Part shown: in pieces, positions 15,869 through 23,979 of the stretch
Position numbering within the stretch: the first letter of the stretch is position 1
Layout of the letters: every line of letters begins with the position of its first letter
Translations under genes and position numbers: made by a program
Notes under the pieces: generated by a model
The model's database searches: none
Told to the model about the DNA's origin: nothing
What the model saw: the letters and a program-made list of their open reading frames with translations, nothing else
DNA from: Nocardia cerradoensis NBRC 101014
Lineage (GTDB): Bacteria; Actinomycetota; Actinomycetes; Mycobacteriales; Mycobacteriaceae
Length of the DNA stretch: 41,974 bases
Direction: 5' to 3'
Assembly (NCBI RefSeq): GCF_000308535.1
Contig: NZ_BAFW01000381.1
Coordinates: 1 to 41,974, forward strand

Positions 15869-15890
15869 AACCGGACATCACTGTCCGGTT
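15869..15890. promoter_or_regulatory. TetR operator: 9-bp-arm perfect palindrome
   Basis: AACCGGACA (15869-15877) and TGTCCGGTT (15882-15890) are perfect inverted repeats around TCAC. The site lies 14 bp before the TetR GTG start and 58 bp upstream of the divergent SDR. This is the classic position for an autoregulating TetR that also controls the SDR. Confidence 0.7.
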
Positions 15891-15904
15891 GGTAGTGTAG
15901 GCCG

Positions 15905-16459
15905 GTGACCGAGCAGCGTCGAGTAAATCGTGGACCCGGTGCGGCCGCCGCCAATCGAGCGGCTCTGATCGCCGCCGCCCGCGAGGTGTTCGCCGAATCG
16001 GGTTTCGAGGCTCCGCTGAATCTGATCGCCCGCCGCGCGGGCGTCGGGCAGGGGAGTTTGTACCGGCACTTCGCCGACCGGGAATCGCTCGCGCTGGCGG
16101 TCTTCGAGGACAATGTGGTGGGCCTGGAAGCCTATGCGGCACAGTCGGATACCGGACTGGATCAGCTCCTGGAGCGCATCGTGGACCAGGTGGTGACCTC
16201 GATCGCGTTCGTCGAACTGATCGATCCGTCGCTGACCGACGGGCGGCTGGTGCGGATGAGCAGCCGGGTGGCGGCACTGCTGGGCGATCATCTCGACGCC
16301 GCCCGCGCGTGCGGCCGGGTTCGCGCCGATCTGACGTGTCAAGACCTCATGCTCGCGCTGGCGATGCTGGCGGCGCTGCTGGCGCGGGCCGGGGCGCAGG
16401 AGCGCCGGGGGCTGGCCGCCCGCGGGTGGTCGCTGATCCAGCAGGGGTTGCGAGCATGA
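15905..16459 (+). CDS. TetR/AcrR family transcriptional regulator
   Basis: The 184-residue protein has the TetR helix-turn-helix (PLNLIARRAGVGQGSLYRHF at about 38-57, then ADRESLALAVF) and a short helical C-domain with LMLALAMLAALLARAG. It starts with GTG 15905, very close to the palindrome at 15869-15890, so the mRNA may be leaderless or nearly so. It is divergent from the SDR at 15052-15810, which it probably represses. Its 3' end faces the hydroxyisobutyrate-dehydrogenase-like gene at 16548. Confidence 0.88.
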   Translation: MTEQRRVNRGPGAAAANRAALIAAAREVFAESGFEAPLNLIARRAGVGQGSLYRHFADRESLALAVFEDNVVGLEAYAAQSDTGLDQLLERIVDQVVTSIAFVELIDPSLTDGRLVRMSSRVAALLGDHLDAARACGRVRADLTCQDLMLALAMLAALLARAGAQERRGLAARGWSLIQQGLRA

Positions 16460-16547
16460 TCGGCACCCGCCGGGCCGGAGGTGAGGCGCAGGCGGGCCGT
16501 GGGAAGGATGCCGCGTCCGCGTGACAGGTCGCGGAGCTGGGTTGCGA

Positions 16548-17390
16548 TCAGCGGGTGGTGCCTTGCGGGGCGGCGTTGTCGTCTCGTCCGAAGGGCGCGG
16601 CGGAGATGGCGGCGTCGAGTACGCCGAGGGTGCCGCCGAGTTCGGTGGTGAGGGTACGGACCACCGCGACGTCCTTGCGCAGGAATTCGCCGACCGCACC
16701 GCCGAATTCGGCCACCGATCTCTTCGCGGCGATGCTGGTCACCACGCGTCCGGAGGAACTGGCGTGGGGGAGTGCCGACAGCAGTGCCGCCTCCGTGACG
16801 CCCAACTGGCCGGCCAGCCGCACCGCCGCGGCGACCAGTCCCGCCTGTGCCGCGAACAGGGCGTTGTTGACGAGCTTCACCCGCTGTCCCGCGCCGAGCG
16901 CGCCGACGCGCAGGATCGGGTCGGCATAGCACGACAGCACCGGCCGCAGATCGGCGGCCGTGTCCTCGTCGGCGCCGACGAAGACCGTCAGCGCACCCGC
17001 GGCGATATCATGTGGGCCGCCGCTGACGGGCGCGTCGGCCACCCGCACCGCATGCGGAACCGCCTGTGCCGCAACGGCGACCGCGGTGCGTGGATCGCCG
17101 GTGGTGTGCAGGGCCAGGATCGATCCGGGTGCCATGGCCGCGGGCAGGTCACCGTCGAGACAGACCTCGCGCACCTGATCGTCGGAGAACACGCACACCA
17201 GTACGGCGTAGGCGCCCTCGGCGGCCGCGGCGGCGGTGTCCACCGCGCGAGCGCCCGCCTCTGTCACCGCAGTACGAACATCGTTGCGCCGCACCGCGAC
17301 CCGGACGTCGTGCCCGGCTGCGGCGAGCCGCCGCACCATCGGCAGGCCCATCCGCCCGGCGCCGACGAATCCGATCCGCATCCCGGTCAC
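16548..17390 (-). CDS. NAD(P)-dependent beta-hydroxyacid dehydrogenase (HIBADH family), copy 1
   Basis: The 280-residue protein has the N-terminal Rossmann motif GFVGAGRMG (7-15), the substrate-binding DAPVSGG (119-125) and the catalytic lysine motif K172-LVNN. These are the hallmarks of 3-hydroxyisobutyrate/6-phosphogluconate-type dehydrogenases. It would oxidise a beta-hydroxyacid or reduce a tartronate-like semialdehyde. The GTG at 17390 overlaps the upstream paralog stop (GTGA); an ATG at 17381 (MRIGFVG) is also possible. It is the last gene of the ten-gene minus-strand operon. It resembles its upstream neighbour in layout, but their sequences have diverged. Confidence 0.88.
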   Translation of the reverse strand: MTGMRIGFVGAGRMGLPMVRRLAAAGHDVRVAVRRNDVRTAVTEAGARAVDTAAAAAEGAYAVLVCVFSDDQVREVCLDGDLPAAMAPGSILALHTTGDPRTAVAVAAQAVPHAVRVADAPVSGGPHDIAAGALTVFVGADEDTAADLRPVLSCYADPILRVGALGAGQRVKLVNNALFAAQAGLVAAAVRLAGQLGVTEAALLSALPHASSSGRVVTSIAAKRSVAEFGGAVGEFLRKDVAVVRTLTTELGGTLGVLDAAISAAPFGRDDNAAPQGTTR

Positions 17391-18205
17391 CGCTGGTGAT
17401 TCATCAGCGCCAGGGTGGCGTCCGCGGCGGTGAGGACGACGCCGGGCTCGGCCCCCGCCGCATCGGCCAGGCTCGCGACCAGGGAGACGTCCTTGCGCAG
17501 CAGCGCACCCGCGTACTGGGCGAGCCGGTCGAGACTCACTCCGGCATCGACGATGCGCCCCAGCGCGAAACTGTTGGCGGTGCCGTGCGCGATCACCTCG
17601 CCCAGCCGGGCCGGGTCCACACCCAGGCCGGCGCCCAGCGTGAAGGTGCTCATCGCGGTCGCGAGGTTGGCGGTGAACAGCAGATTGTTGAGCAGTTTGG
17701 TGACCTGACCGGAGCCGACGTCGCCGAGATGCACCACCGGGTCGGCGTAGCTGTCGAATACGGGGCGGCAGCGTTGCACCACCTCGGCGTCACCACCGGC
17801 CATCACGAGCAGCCGCCCGGCCTCCGCGGCCGGTCCGCCGCCGCTGACCGGCGCGTCGATCAGCGAAACACCGTGCACAGCGGCGGTTTTCGCCAGGTCG
17901 CGGCAGGTGTCGGGATGTACGGTGCTGTGCACGGCCACCACACCGCCCGCGGACATGCCCGCCAGCACGCCGTGTTCGCCGGTGAGGACCTCGCGCACGT
18001 CGTCGTCGCCGACCACGCAGACACAGACCAGATCGCTGCCGGCGCCCAGTGTCGCCGGAGTTTCGGCGGTCGCCGCGCCGGTATCCGCGAACGCCTCCAG
18101 GGTGGCGGCCCGGCGGGCCCACAGCGTGGTCGGATGCCCGGCCGCGATGATGCGCCGCGCCATGGGGCCGCCCTGGCTGCCCAATCCGATGAATCCGACT
18201 CGCAT
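17387..18205 (-). CDS. NAD(P)-dependent beta-hydroxyacid dehydrogenase (HIBADH family), copy 2
   Basis: The 272-residue protein starts MRVGFIGLGSQG at ATG 18205. It shows the Rossmann loop, DAPVSGGGP (118-126) and the TKLLNN catalytic lysine motif (K170, N173, N174). Position 12 is glutamine-glycine where many homologs have a GxMG loop, a mild departure. It lies 29 bp after DoxX and overlaps its paralog downstream. Two such dehydrogenases in tandem may work as a heteromer or on successive hydroxyacid intermediates; this is inferred. Confidence 0.9.
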   Translation of the reverse strand: MRVGFIGLGSQGGPMARRIIAAGHPTTLWARRAATLEAFADTGAATAETPATLGAGSDLVCVCVVGDDDVREVLTGEHGVLAGMSAGGVVAVHSTVHPDTCRDLAKTAAVHGVSLIDAPVSGGGPAAEAGRLLVMAGGDAEVVQRCRPVFDSYADPVVHLGDVGSGQVTKLLNNLLFTANLATAMSTFTLGAGLGVDPARLGEVIAHGTANSFALGRIVDAGVSLDRLAQYAGALLRKDVSLVASLADAAGAEPGVVLTAADATLALMNHQR

Positions 18206-18234
18206 ATCCGCACCTCTTCCGTCGAATGCCGCTG

Positions 18235-18756
18235 TCACGCTGTGGGTTCCGGTTGCTGCGCGGGAGCCGGCGCCGGACGCCAGAAGGTCGCCAGCAGCCC
18301 GGCCGTCGCGATCACCGCCACCCCGGCCGCGATCGCACCACCGGCCCAGCCGACGACCTCGATATCGGTGGCGTGGTCGAGCGAGAACCGTCCCGGGCCG
18401 AGCATGGCCGTCGCCAACGCGGTGACCGCGAGCACGAGGACGTACTCGTAGCCCTCCTTGAATACGAAGAATCCGTTCGGGCGATGCGCCAGCAGCCCCG
18501 CGACCAGCATCACCGAGATGATCGCCGCACACGCCAGCGGCGTGAACAGGCCCACGATCAGCAGTGCGCCCGCGCCGATTTCGGTGACCACACTCAGCCA
18601 GGCCTGCAGAATGCCGTTGCGCAAGCCCAGTCCGGCGAACCAGCGGGCTGTTCCGTCGATGCGGCCGCCGCCGCGCCAATGGTTGTAGCCGTGCGCGATC
18701 ATCGTCGCGCCGATCACCAGGCGCACCAGGAACAGCGCCGTGTCGGATGCGTGCAC
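18235..18756 (-). CDS. DoxX family membrane protein
   Basis: The 173-residue protein begins with a hydrophobic helix (ALFLVRLVIGATMIAHGYNHW), the usual DoxX start. Three more membrane segments follow: SVVTEIGAGALLIVGLF, LACAAIISVMLVAGLLAH and EYVLVLAVTALATAMLG. The last stretch (GAIAAGVAVIATAGLLATF) adds a fifth, so it has four to five segments and a proline/alanine-rich tail. DoxX proteins are linked to quinone-coupled oxidation and redox stress, but the role here is unknown. The start is GTG 18756, 8 bp after the hydrolase stop, within the same operon. Confidence 0.85.
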   Translation of the reverse strand: MHASDTALFLVRLVIGATMIAHGYNHWRGGGRIDGTARWFAGLGLRNGILQAWLSVVTEIGAGALLIVGLFTPLACAAIISVMLVAGLLAHRPNGFFVFKEGYEYVLVLAVTALATAMLGPGRFSLDHATDIEVVGWAGGAIAAGVAVIATAGLLATFWRPAPAPAQQPEPTA

Positions 18757-18764
18757 GCCTCACC

Positions 18765-19778
18765 TCACCTTCCGGGCCGGAACGGTTCGGGCCCATCGAA
18801 TTGATCCGGGAGACAGTCGAAACCATCTTTCGCGGCCAGCAGGCATTCCTCCGCGAAACCCAGCACTCCCAGGTGGTATGCGCGAGCGGAACGTCCGACG
18901 CTGAGGTTGTGGCCACTGCCGGGCTGGCGGTTGAGTACCACTCGCGACGCCGCGGTGAACGTGGCGCCGACCTGTGTCATCGCGTCGGAATCGTTGCGCC
19001 ACACCCGCTCGTGATCGCCGAGGGTGAAGCGAACCGGAATGCGTATCCGGGCGGCCAGGGCCGGAAATTCGGTATCGGCCCAATCCGTGACCGCGGCGGC
19101 CTCGAGCCGCGGGCCGACGGCGGCGAGCGCCGCACCGCCGACCACATCCGGCGGATACAGCGAAGCGGGCCGCCACAGCAGGTCGGCGAGTCCGCGCGGT
19201 CGCTCGACCGGCCCCCGCGGCCCCATCAATACCTGCCGGGCAGCCGCAGCGAATTCCCGTCCGGTACCGGCCAATTCGATACCCAGCAACGCGCCGCCCC
19301 GAGAGTCGGCGGCCATCCGCAATGCCAGTTCACACCCGGCGGAATGGGCGATCACGAAGGTGCCCGCGCCCCGGCCGGCATCCGGAACCAGCTGCGTGAC
19401 AGCGGAATACATCAGGTCGACACGACGCTGCGGATCCCAGAGCCGGTCCGTGAACGGTGCCGACGCGCCGTAACCGGGCCGGTCCAGAGCCAGTACGGTG
19501 AAGCCGAGCTCCGCCGCGACGCGCAGCAGCGACAACTCGGGGTGGCCCGGACAGTCGAAATAGGCGGCGGTCGTCGCGCCCCCGTGCAACGCGATCAGCA
19601 CCGCACGGGGCTCGCGCGCCCGCAGCAACAGTCCCGACACGGCGATCCCGTCCGCCTCGGTCACCACCTGCTCGGGGACGCCCGGCGGTTCGAGCCCGCC
19701 TGCCCGGTGGCCGGCGATTCCCCGCTCGGACGATGCCGCCGGTACGAGGGCTGCGGATCGCGGCGCTTCCACGGTCAT
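18765..19778 (-). CDS. Alpha/beta hydrolase
   Basis: The 337-residue hydrolase has an oxyanion segment ALHGGATTAAYF (about 64-75), LALDRPGYGAS after strand 4, the nucleophile elbow AHSAGCE with S146, and a C-terminal GSGHNLS with the likely catalytic histidine. It would cleave an ester, lactone or C-C bond. The ATG at 19778 gives an ATGA overlap with the DUF35-thiolase stop; a longer reading is run-through inside that gene. About 50 residues precede the core without a clear signal peptide. A meta-cleavage or lactone hydrolase role would fit the context but is inferred. Confidence 0.86.
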   Translation of the reverse strand: MTVEAPRSAALVPAASSERGIAGHRAGGLEPPGVPEQVVTEADGIAVSGLLLRAREPRAVLIALHGGATTAAYFDCPGHPELSLLRVAAELGFTVLALDRPGYGASAPFTDRLWDPQRRVDLMYSAVTQLVPDAGRGAGTFVIAHSAGCELALRMAADSRGGALLGIELAGTGREFAAAARQVLMGPRGPVERPRGLADLLWRPASLYPPDVVGGAALAAVGPRLEAAAVTDWADTEFPALAARIRIPVRFTLGDHERVWRNDSDAMTQVGATFTAASRVVLNRQPGSGHNLSVGRSARAYHLGVLGFAEECLLAAKDGFDCLPDQFDGPEPFRPGR

Positions 19779-21436
19779 CGCTCGCTCCGCAGCAACAGCA
19801 CGCCACTGGGCGTGAGCCCGCCGCTGCTGGTGACCGCCACCCGGGCGCCGGCGACCTGACGCGGCCCGCATTCACCGCGCAGCTGGGCCACCGCCTCGTG
19901 GATCAGGCCCATACCGTGGGTGCGTCCGTGCGAGAGCTGCCCGCCGTGCGTGTTGAGCGGCAGAATGCCGTCGCGCGCGATGTTTTTCCCGCCGTCGAGG
20001 AAGTCCTTGGCCTCGCCGATCTTGCAGAATCCCAGCGCTTCGATCCAGGACAGGCAGTTGAAGCTGAAGCCGTCGTAGAGTTCGGCGACGTCGACGTCCT
20101 CGGGGCGCAGTTCGGTGCGCGACCACAGATGTGCCGACTGACCGAGCACCTGCGGCTCGTGGGTGAGGGTACTCTGATCCCATTCCACCCGCTCCAGGAT
20201 CTGGGTGCCCACGGCCTCCACGTAGACGGGCGGTTCGGCCAGGTCGGCGGCGGTCTCGACGGCCGAGACGATCACCGCCACCGCGCCGTCACAGGGCACG
20301 TCGCAGTCGTAGAGGCCGAACGGACTGGTCACCGGCCGCGCCGACAGATAGTCCTCCATCGTGAGCGGATCCCGGTACACCGCAGTGGGATTCAGTGCGG
20401 CATTGGCGCGCTGGTTCAGCGCGATCCAGCCCAGCGTCTCCTTGGTCGTGCCGTAGCGGTGGAAGTGCCGTTGCGCGTTCTGGGCGAGGGTGTGCGCCGC
20501 CGAGGTCGCGCCGAACGGCAACTGCCAGCTGGTGGTGCGGCTGCCGCCCAGCGGTGCCGTCGAGCCGGTGCGGATCAATTCGTTGTAGGTGGCCTCCCAC
20601 ACCGTCCGGAAGCACAGTACGTGCCGTGCCAGCCCGCCCGCGACGGCCAGCATCGCCGCGATCACGGAGCCACCGGGACCGAAGGTTTCGATGCCGCCGT
20701 TGTACCAGGTCGGCCGCAGACCCAGCGCCGATTCGAGCGCGGTCACCCCGCCCTCACCGAATCCGCCCACATTCCCGCCGCCCGGATACGAGGAGAGCCC
20801 GTCGATATCGGCCATGGTGAGTCCGGCATCGGCGACGGCACGCTCGCACGCCTGCACGGTCAGCGCCAGGGGAGGCACCATCAGCCGCCGTCCGATATCG
20901 GACATCCCGATGCCGGTCAGCGCCACCCGGTCCTCGAATTTGGCGGTGGAGACGCGGGGCCGCACATGCTCGGCGAAGCGATCCGGGTCGATGTCGTCGG
21001 CAGGCAGCGGCGCCGGTTCCGGCTGCTCGGCCGTGGGCCGGAACAGTGGAAGCCACACGTCCTCGTGCTGTTCGAACACCACCTCCATCCGCATGCCCAG
21101 CACCAGATCGGTGGCCTCGCAGCCGATGACGGTGGTGGTCAGCCGAATTCGCGGATCCTCCACCAGTGCGACCTGACCGACCACGTACGGTGGCGGTAGC
21201 CCGGGCAATCCGAACCGCTGGTTGTGCGTGAAGCCGATGAGCGTCGCCGCACCGGAGACCTCCCGCACCCCCATCTCGGTGCCGTGGCAATAGCGGCACA
21301 CCGGCTGCGGCGGATGGATCAGCTCGGTACAGGTCCGGCACTCCTGGATCCGCAGCCGATCGTCGGCGCCGGCGGTCCAGAAGAACTCGTTCTGCGCGGT
21401 GAGCTGCGGTAGCGGCCGCCCGGACGCGGTGGTCAC
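19775..21436 (-). CDS. DUF35 (zinc ribbon/OB-fold)-thiolase fusion, Ltp2-like and lacking the nucleophilic Cys
   Basis: The 553-residue product joins two units usually encoded separately. Residues 1-135 form a DUF35 protein: a rubredoxin-like zinc ribbon with C33, C36, C47 and C50, then an OB-fold. Residues 168-553 are a thiolase fold of the lipid-transfer-protein type. At the usual nucleophile loop the sequence is GGIETFGPGGSVIA, with no cysteine. The C-terminal half keeps LYDCDVPCDG, ELYDGFSFN and THGGQLSHGRTHGMG. That pattern is closer to Ltp2-type retro-aldolases of steroid side-chain degradation, which pair with a DUF35 partner, than to true thiolases. It may cleave a beta-hydroxyacyl-CoA by retro-aldol reaction; this is inferred. 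Confidence 0.88.
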   Translation of the reverse strand: MTTASGRPLPQLTAQNEFFWTAGADDRLRIQECRTCTELIHPPQPVCRYCHGTEMGVREVSGAATLIGFTHNQRFGLPGLPPPYVVGQVALVEDPRIRLTTTVIGCEATDLVLGMRMEVVFEQHEDVWLPLFRPTAEQPEPAPLPADDIDPDRFAEHVRPRVSTAKFEDRVALTGIGMSDIGRRLMVPPLALTVQACERAVADAGLTMADIDGLSSYPGGGNVGGFGEGGVTALESALGLRPTWYNGGIETFGPGGSVIAAMLAVAGGLARHVLCFRTVWEATYNELIRTGSTAPLGGSRTTSWQLPFGATSAAHTLAQNAQRHFHRYGTTKETLGWIALNQRANAALNPTAVYRDPLTMEDYLSARPVTSPFGLYDCDVPCDGAVAVIVSAVETAADLAEPPVYVEAVGTQILERVEWDQSTLTHEPQVLGQSAHLWSRTELRPEDVDVAELYDGFSFNCLSWIEALGFCKIGEAKDFLDGGKNIARDGILPLNTHGGQLSHGRTHGMGLIHEAVAQLRGECGPRQVAGARVAVTSSGGLTPSGVLLLRSER

Positions 21437-21482
21437 CTCACGCCTCCTGCTTGTCGGTGCGATCTGCGACTGTGCGCGCGGA

Positions 21483-22859
21483 TCAGTGGATGTCGGCCTG
21501 TGCCTTGCGTGCGGTCACCGGCGCCGCGAGCTGCTGCTCGTCGCAGATCGCCTGCAACTTCTCCAGCGTCGCGTCGAGTCCCTCGCCCAGGCGCGGGCCG
21601 GGGGTGAACGTCGCCGGCAGATGCCGCATGCCCTGGATGACGGCGATGGTGTCGTAATGCACCGTGGTTTCGGGGTCGCAGCGGTAGTCCGGCATCCGGT
21701 CCAGCACCGCCAGCAGCATCCGCTTGAACACCGTGCGGGCCACATTCGAGCCGATGCAACGATGGATGCCGAGCCCGAAGCTGTAGTGCCGGTTGCGATG
21801 CCGATCCAGGACGATCTCGTTCGGATCCTCGAAGACGGCGGGATCGCGGTTGGCCATCGCCCACGACAGCCACAGCCGGTCGCCCTCGGCGAACCGCGTG
21901 CCGACCACCTCGCAGTCCTCGGCGATGGTGCGGCCGTCACCCGGGGCGGGTGTGTAGTACCGCAGGAATTCCTCGGTCGCCGAATCGAGCAGGGTTTCGC
22001 GTTCCCGGCTGAGGGTTTCGCGCTCGTCCGGATGCTCCGACAACCATTCCAGCGAATGCGCGGTGAGCGCGGTCGTGGTGTCGAAACCGCCGCCGATGAT
22101 CAACGCGAGCATGCCGAGCATCTCGAGATCGGGCAGCTGAGTGCCGTTGACCGTGGCCCGCGCCACCGCGTCGATCATGCCGGGCCGCGGGTTCTCCTTG
22201 ATCTCGATCAGGTTGTTGAGCAGATCCAGGCCCATTTCCCGATGCATCGCGGTGATCCGCTCGATATCCGGGGAATCGGGCGGGGTGTAGACCGCGGCAT
22301 GGACCGGTTCGTTGTAGACCGTCCACTTCTTCAGCGGAATGCCGAGCATCGCCAAGGTGAGTACGGCGGGAACGATATTGGCCAGATCGTCGACGAAATC
22401 GATGCGGCCGGATTCGATCTTCTCGTCGATCGCCGCCCGCACGACCTCGTCGATGAACGGAATCCAGCGATTGACCGCCGCCGGGGACAGATACGGATTG
22501 AGCGCCGACCGCAATTCGCGATGTTCGGGCTCGTCCATCTCTAGGATCCCGCCCCGGATGGCGGCGGCGCGGGGCGGCTTCGGAATCGAAATCCCCTGGT
22601 AGCCACGGCGTTCCCCGGCGGGGTCGTGATCGTTGGACACATGGGGGCAGCGGGCGAGCTCGAAGACCTCGCGATTACCGGCGGCGACCCAGTGGCCGCC
22701 GTGGGTATCCGACCAGGCGATCGGGCAGTTCTGCTGCATGTCCTGGGTGATGGACAGGAAATTGTCGCGATATTCGGGGGCGTACCGGTCGAACGAGTAC
22801 TGCGGTTGTTTCCGCTCCTCGTCCGCCGGTCCGGCCTCGCTGATGTTCTCGGCGGTCAC
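21483..22859 (-). CDS. Cytochrome P450
   Basis: The 458-residue P450 has the I-helix GGFDTT (257-262), the ExxR pair E297/R300, and the heme loop FGLGIHRCIGS with C368 as thiolate ligand. It is soluble, with no N-terminal membrane anchor, as usual in actinobacteria. The start is GTG 22859 behind GAGAGGAACG; a longer in-frame reading covers the ferredoxin and is rejected. A 3Fe-4S ferredoxin lies 10 bp upstream and would supply electrons. It probably hydroxylates a hydrophobic substrate, starting attack together with the neighbouring dehydrogenases. I do not assign a CYP family. Confidence 0.94.
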   Translation of the reverse strand: MTAENISEAGPADEERKQPQYSFDRYAPEYRDNFLSITQDMQQNCPIAWSDTHGGHWVAAGNREVFELARCPHVSNDHDPAGERRGYQGISIPKPPRAAAIRGGILEMDEPEHRELRSALNPYLSPAAVNRWIPFIDEVVRAAIDEKIESGRIDFVDDLANIVPAVLTLAMLGIPLKKWTVYNEPVHAAVYTPPDSPDIERITAMHREMGLDLLNNLIEIKENPRPGMIDAVARATVNGTQLPDLEMLGMLALIIGGGFDTTTALTAHSLEWLSEHPDERETLSRERETLLDSATEEFLRYYTPAPGDGRTIAEDCEVVGTRFAEGDRLWLSWAMANRDPAVFEDPNEIVLDRHRNRHYSFGLGIHRCIGSNVARTVFKRMLLAVLDRMPDYRCDPETTVHYDTIAVIQGMRHLPATFTPGPRLGEGLDATLEKLQAICDEQQLAAPVTARKAQADIH

Positions 22860-22869
22860 GGCGTTCCTC

Positions 22870-23061
22870 TCAGGTGATGGTGATCGCTCGTTCCGGGCAC
22901 GACTGGGCGGCCTCGCGGACCTGTTCCTCCTGATCGGGAGGAACGTCCTCGCTGACCGCCGAGGAGTGGCCGTCGATTTCACTGAGTACGAACGACTTCG
23001 GAGCGACCATGGCGCACAGGGTGTGTCCCTGGCAGCGCTCCGGATCTACGCGCACCTTCAC
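22870..23061 (-). CDS. 3Fe-4S type ferredoxin
   Basis: The 63-residue ferredoxin starts at GTG 23061 behind AAGGGGAG (product begins VKVRVDPERC). Cysteines C10, C16 and C55 (the last in CP) bind a 3Fe-4S cluster. The position of the usual second cysteine is H13 in the CQGHTLC motif, a non-canonical variant common in actinobacterial P450 partners. It sits between the mycofactocin-type SDR (11-bp gap) and the P450 (10-bp gap), so it is the P450 redox partner. A longer reading has no start support. No ferredoxin reductase is seen in the window. Confidence 0.9.
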   Translation of the reverse strand: MKVRVDPERCQGHTLCAMVAPKSFVLSEIDGHSSAVSEDVPPDQEEQVREAAQSCPERAITIT

Positions 23062-23072
23062 GGTTTCTCCCC

Positions 23073-23933
23073 TTAGATGTGATAGTCGTACCACTTGAGG
23101 TATCCGCCGGCGTCCACTCGCATCTGCATGCCGGTGACGTAGCGGGATTCGTCCGAGGCCAGGAACAGCACCATGTTGCTGGTGTCCTCCGGTTCGATCC
23201 ACGGCACCGGCATGGCCTGCTGCACATGGAACGCGGGCTGCGCGTCCTGCAGGGTCGGCTTCTCGAGGTCGGGCCGGAAGGAGCGATACATCGGCTCGCT
23301 CCGCAACATGTCGGTATTGCAGTTGGTCGGGTGGATGACATTGGCGCGGATGTTGCGCGCGGCGATATGAGTCGCCAGCTCGTGCATGTACATCGACAGT
23401 CCGCGCTTGGCGACCATATAGGCGATGCCGCCGGGATCCTTACCGGGCTGGTCGACCTTGGCCACATCCATCAGCGCCGCGGTCGAGCCGGTGGCGATGA
23501 TCGAGGCGCCGGTGTCCAGATACGGCAGTGCGGCGTGCACGGTGTTGATCACGCCGATCAGGTTGGTGTCGATGACGTCGGTCCAGGCCTGCCACTGCGG
23601 TTCGCCCTTCATCCCGGCGATACCGGCCTGGGCCACCACGACATCCAGATGCCCCAGTTCGTCGACGCCGCGTTTCACCGCGTCCCGCAGAGCGGCGATA
23701 TCGCGGACGTCGGCCTGGACGGCGACGATCCGGCGGCCGGTCTTCTCCACCAGTCGTTCGGTTTCCTCGAGGTCTTCCGGCCGCGCCATCGCATAGCCGA
23801 TGGTCTCGATGTCCCGGCAGATGTCGACGGCGATGATGTCGGCGCCCTCGGACGCCAGTTTCACCGCATGACTGCGGCCCTGTCCTCGTGCGGCACCGGT
23901 GACGAGGGCGACTTTGCCTTCCACGCGTCCCAC
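23073..23933 (-). CDS. Mycofactocin-coupled SDR family oxidoreductase
   Basis: The 286-residue SDR begins GRVEGKVALVTGAARGQGRSHA, continues GADIIAVDICRDI and carries AYMVAKRG as YxxxK. The N-terminus and the insertions are those of the TIGR03971-type mycofactocin-dependent dehydrogenases, which keep a bound NAD and need mycofactocin for turnover. It probably oxidises an alcohol, for instance one made by the P450. The start is GTG 23933. No mycofactocin biosynthesis genes are in the window, so they must lie elsewhere. The MARPEDLEETERL segment is part of the family insertion. The family call is strong; the substrate is unknown. Confidence 0.93.
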   Translation of the reverse strand: MGRVEGKVALVTGAARGQGRSHAVKLASEGADIIAVDICRDIETIGYAMARPEDLEETERLVEKTGRRIVAVQADVRDIAALRDAVKRGVDELGHLDVVVAQAGIAGMKGEPQWQAWTDVIDTNLIGVINTVHAALPYLDTGASIIATGSTAALMDVAKVDQPGKDPGGIAYMVAKRGLSMYMHELATHIAARNIRANVIHPTNCNTDMLRSEPMYRSFRPDLEKPTLQDAQPAFHVQQAMPVPWIEPEDTSNMVLFLASDESRYVTGMQMRVDAGGYLKWYDYHI

Positions 23934-23979
23934 TGGTGGTCCTTTCGGTTGTGTTGTGCCTCAGCGCGTTTCGCGCCGG

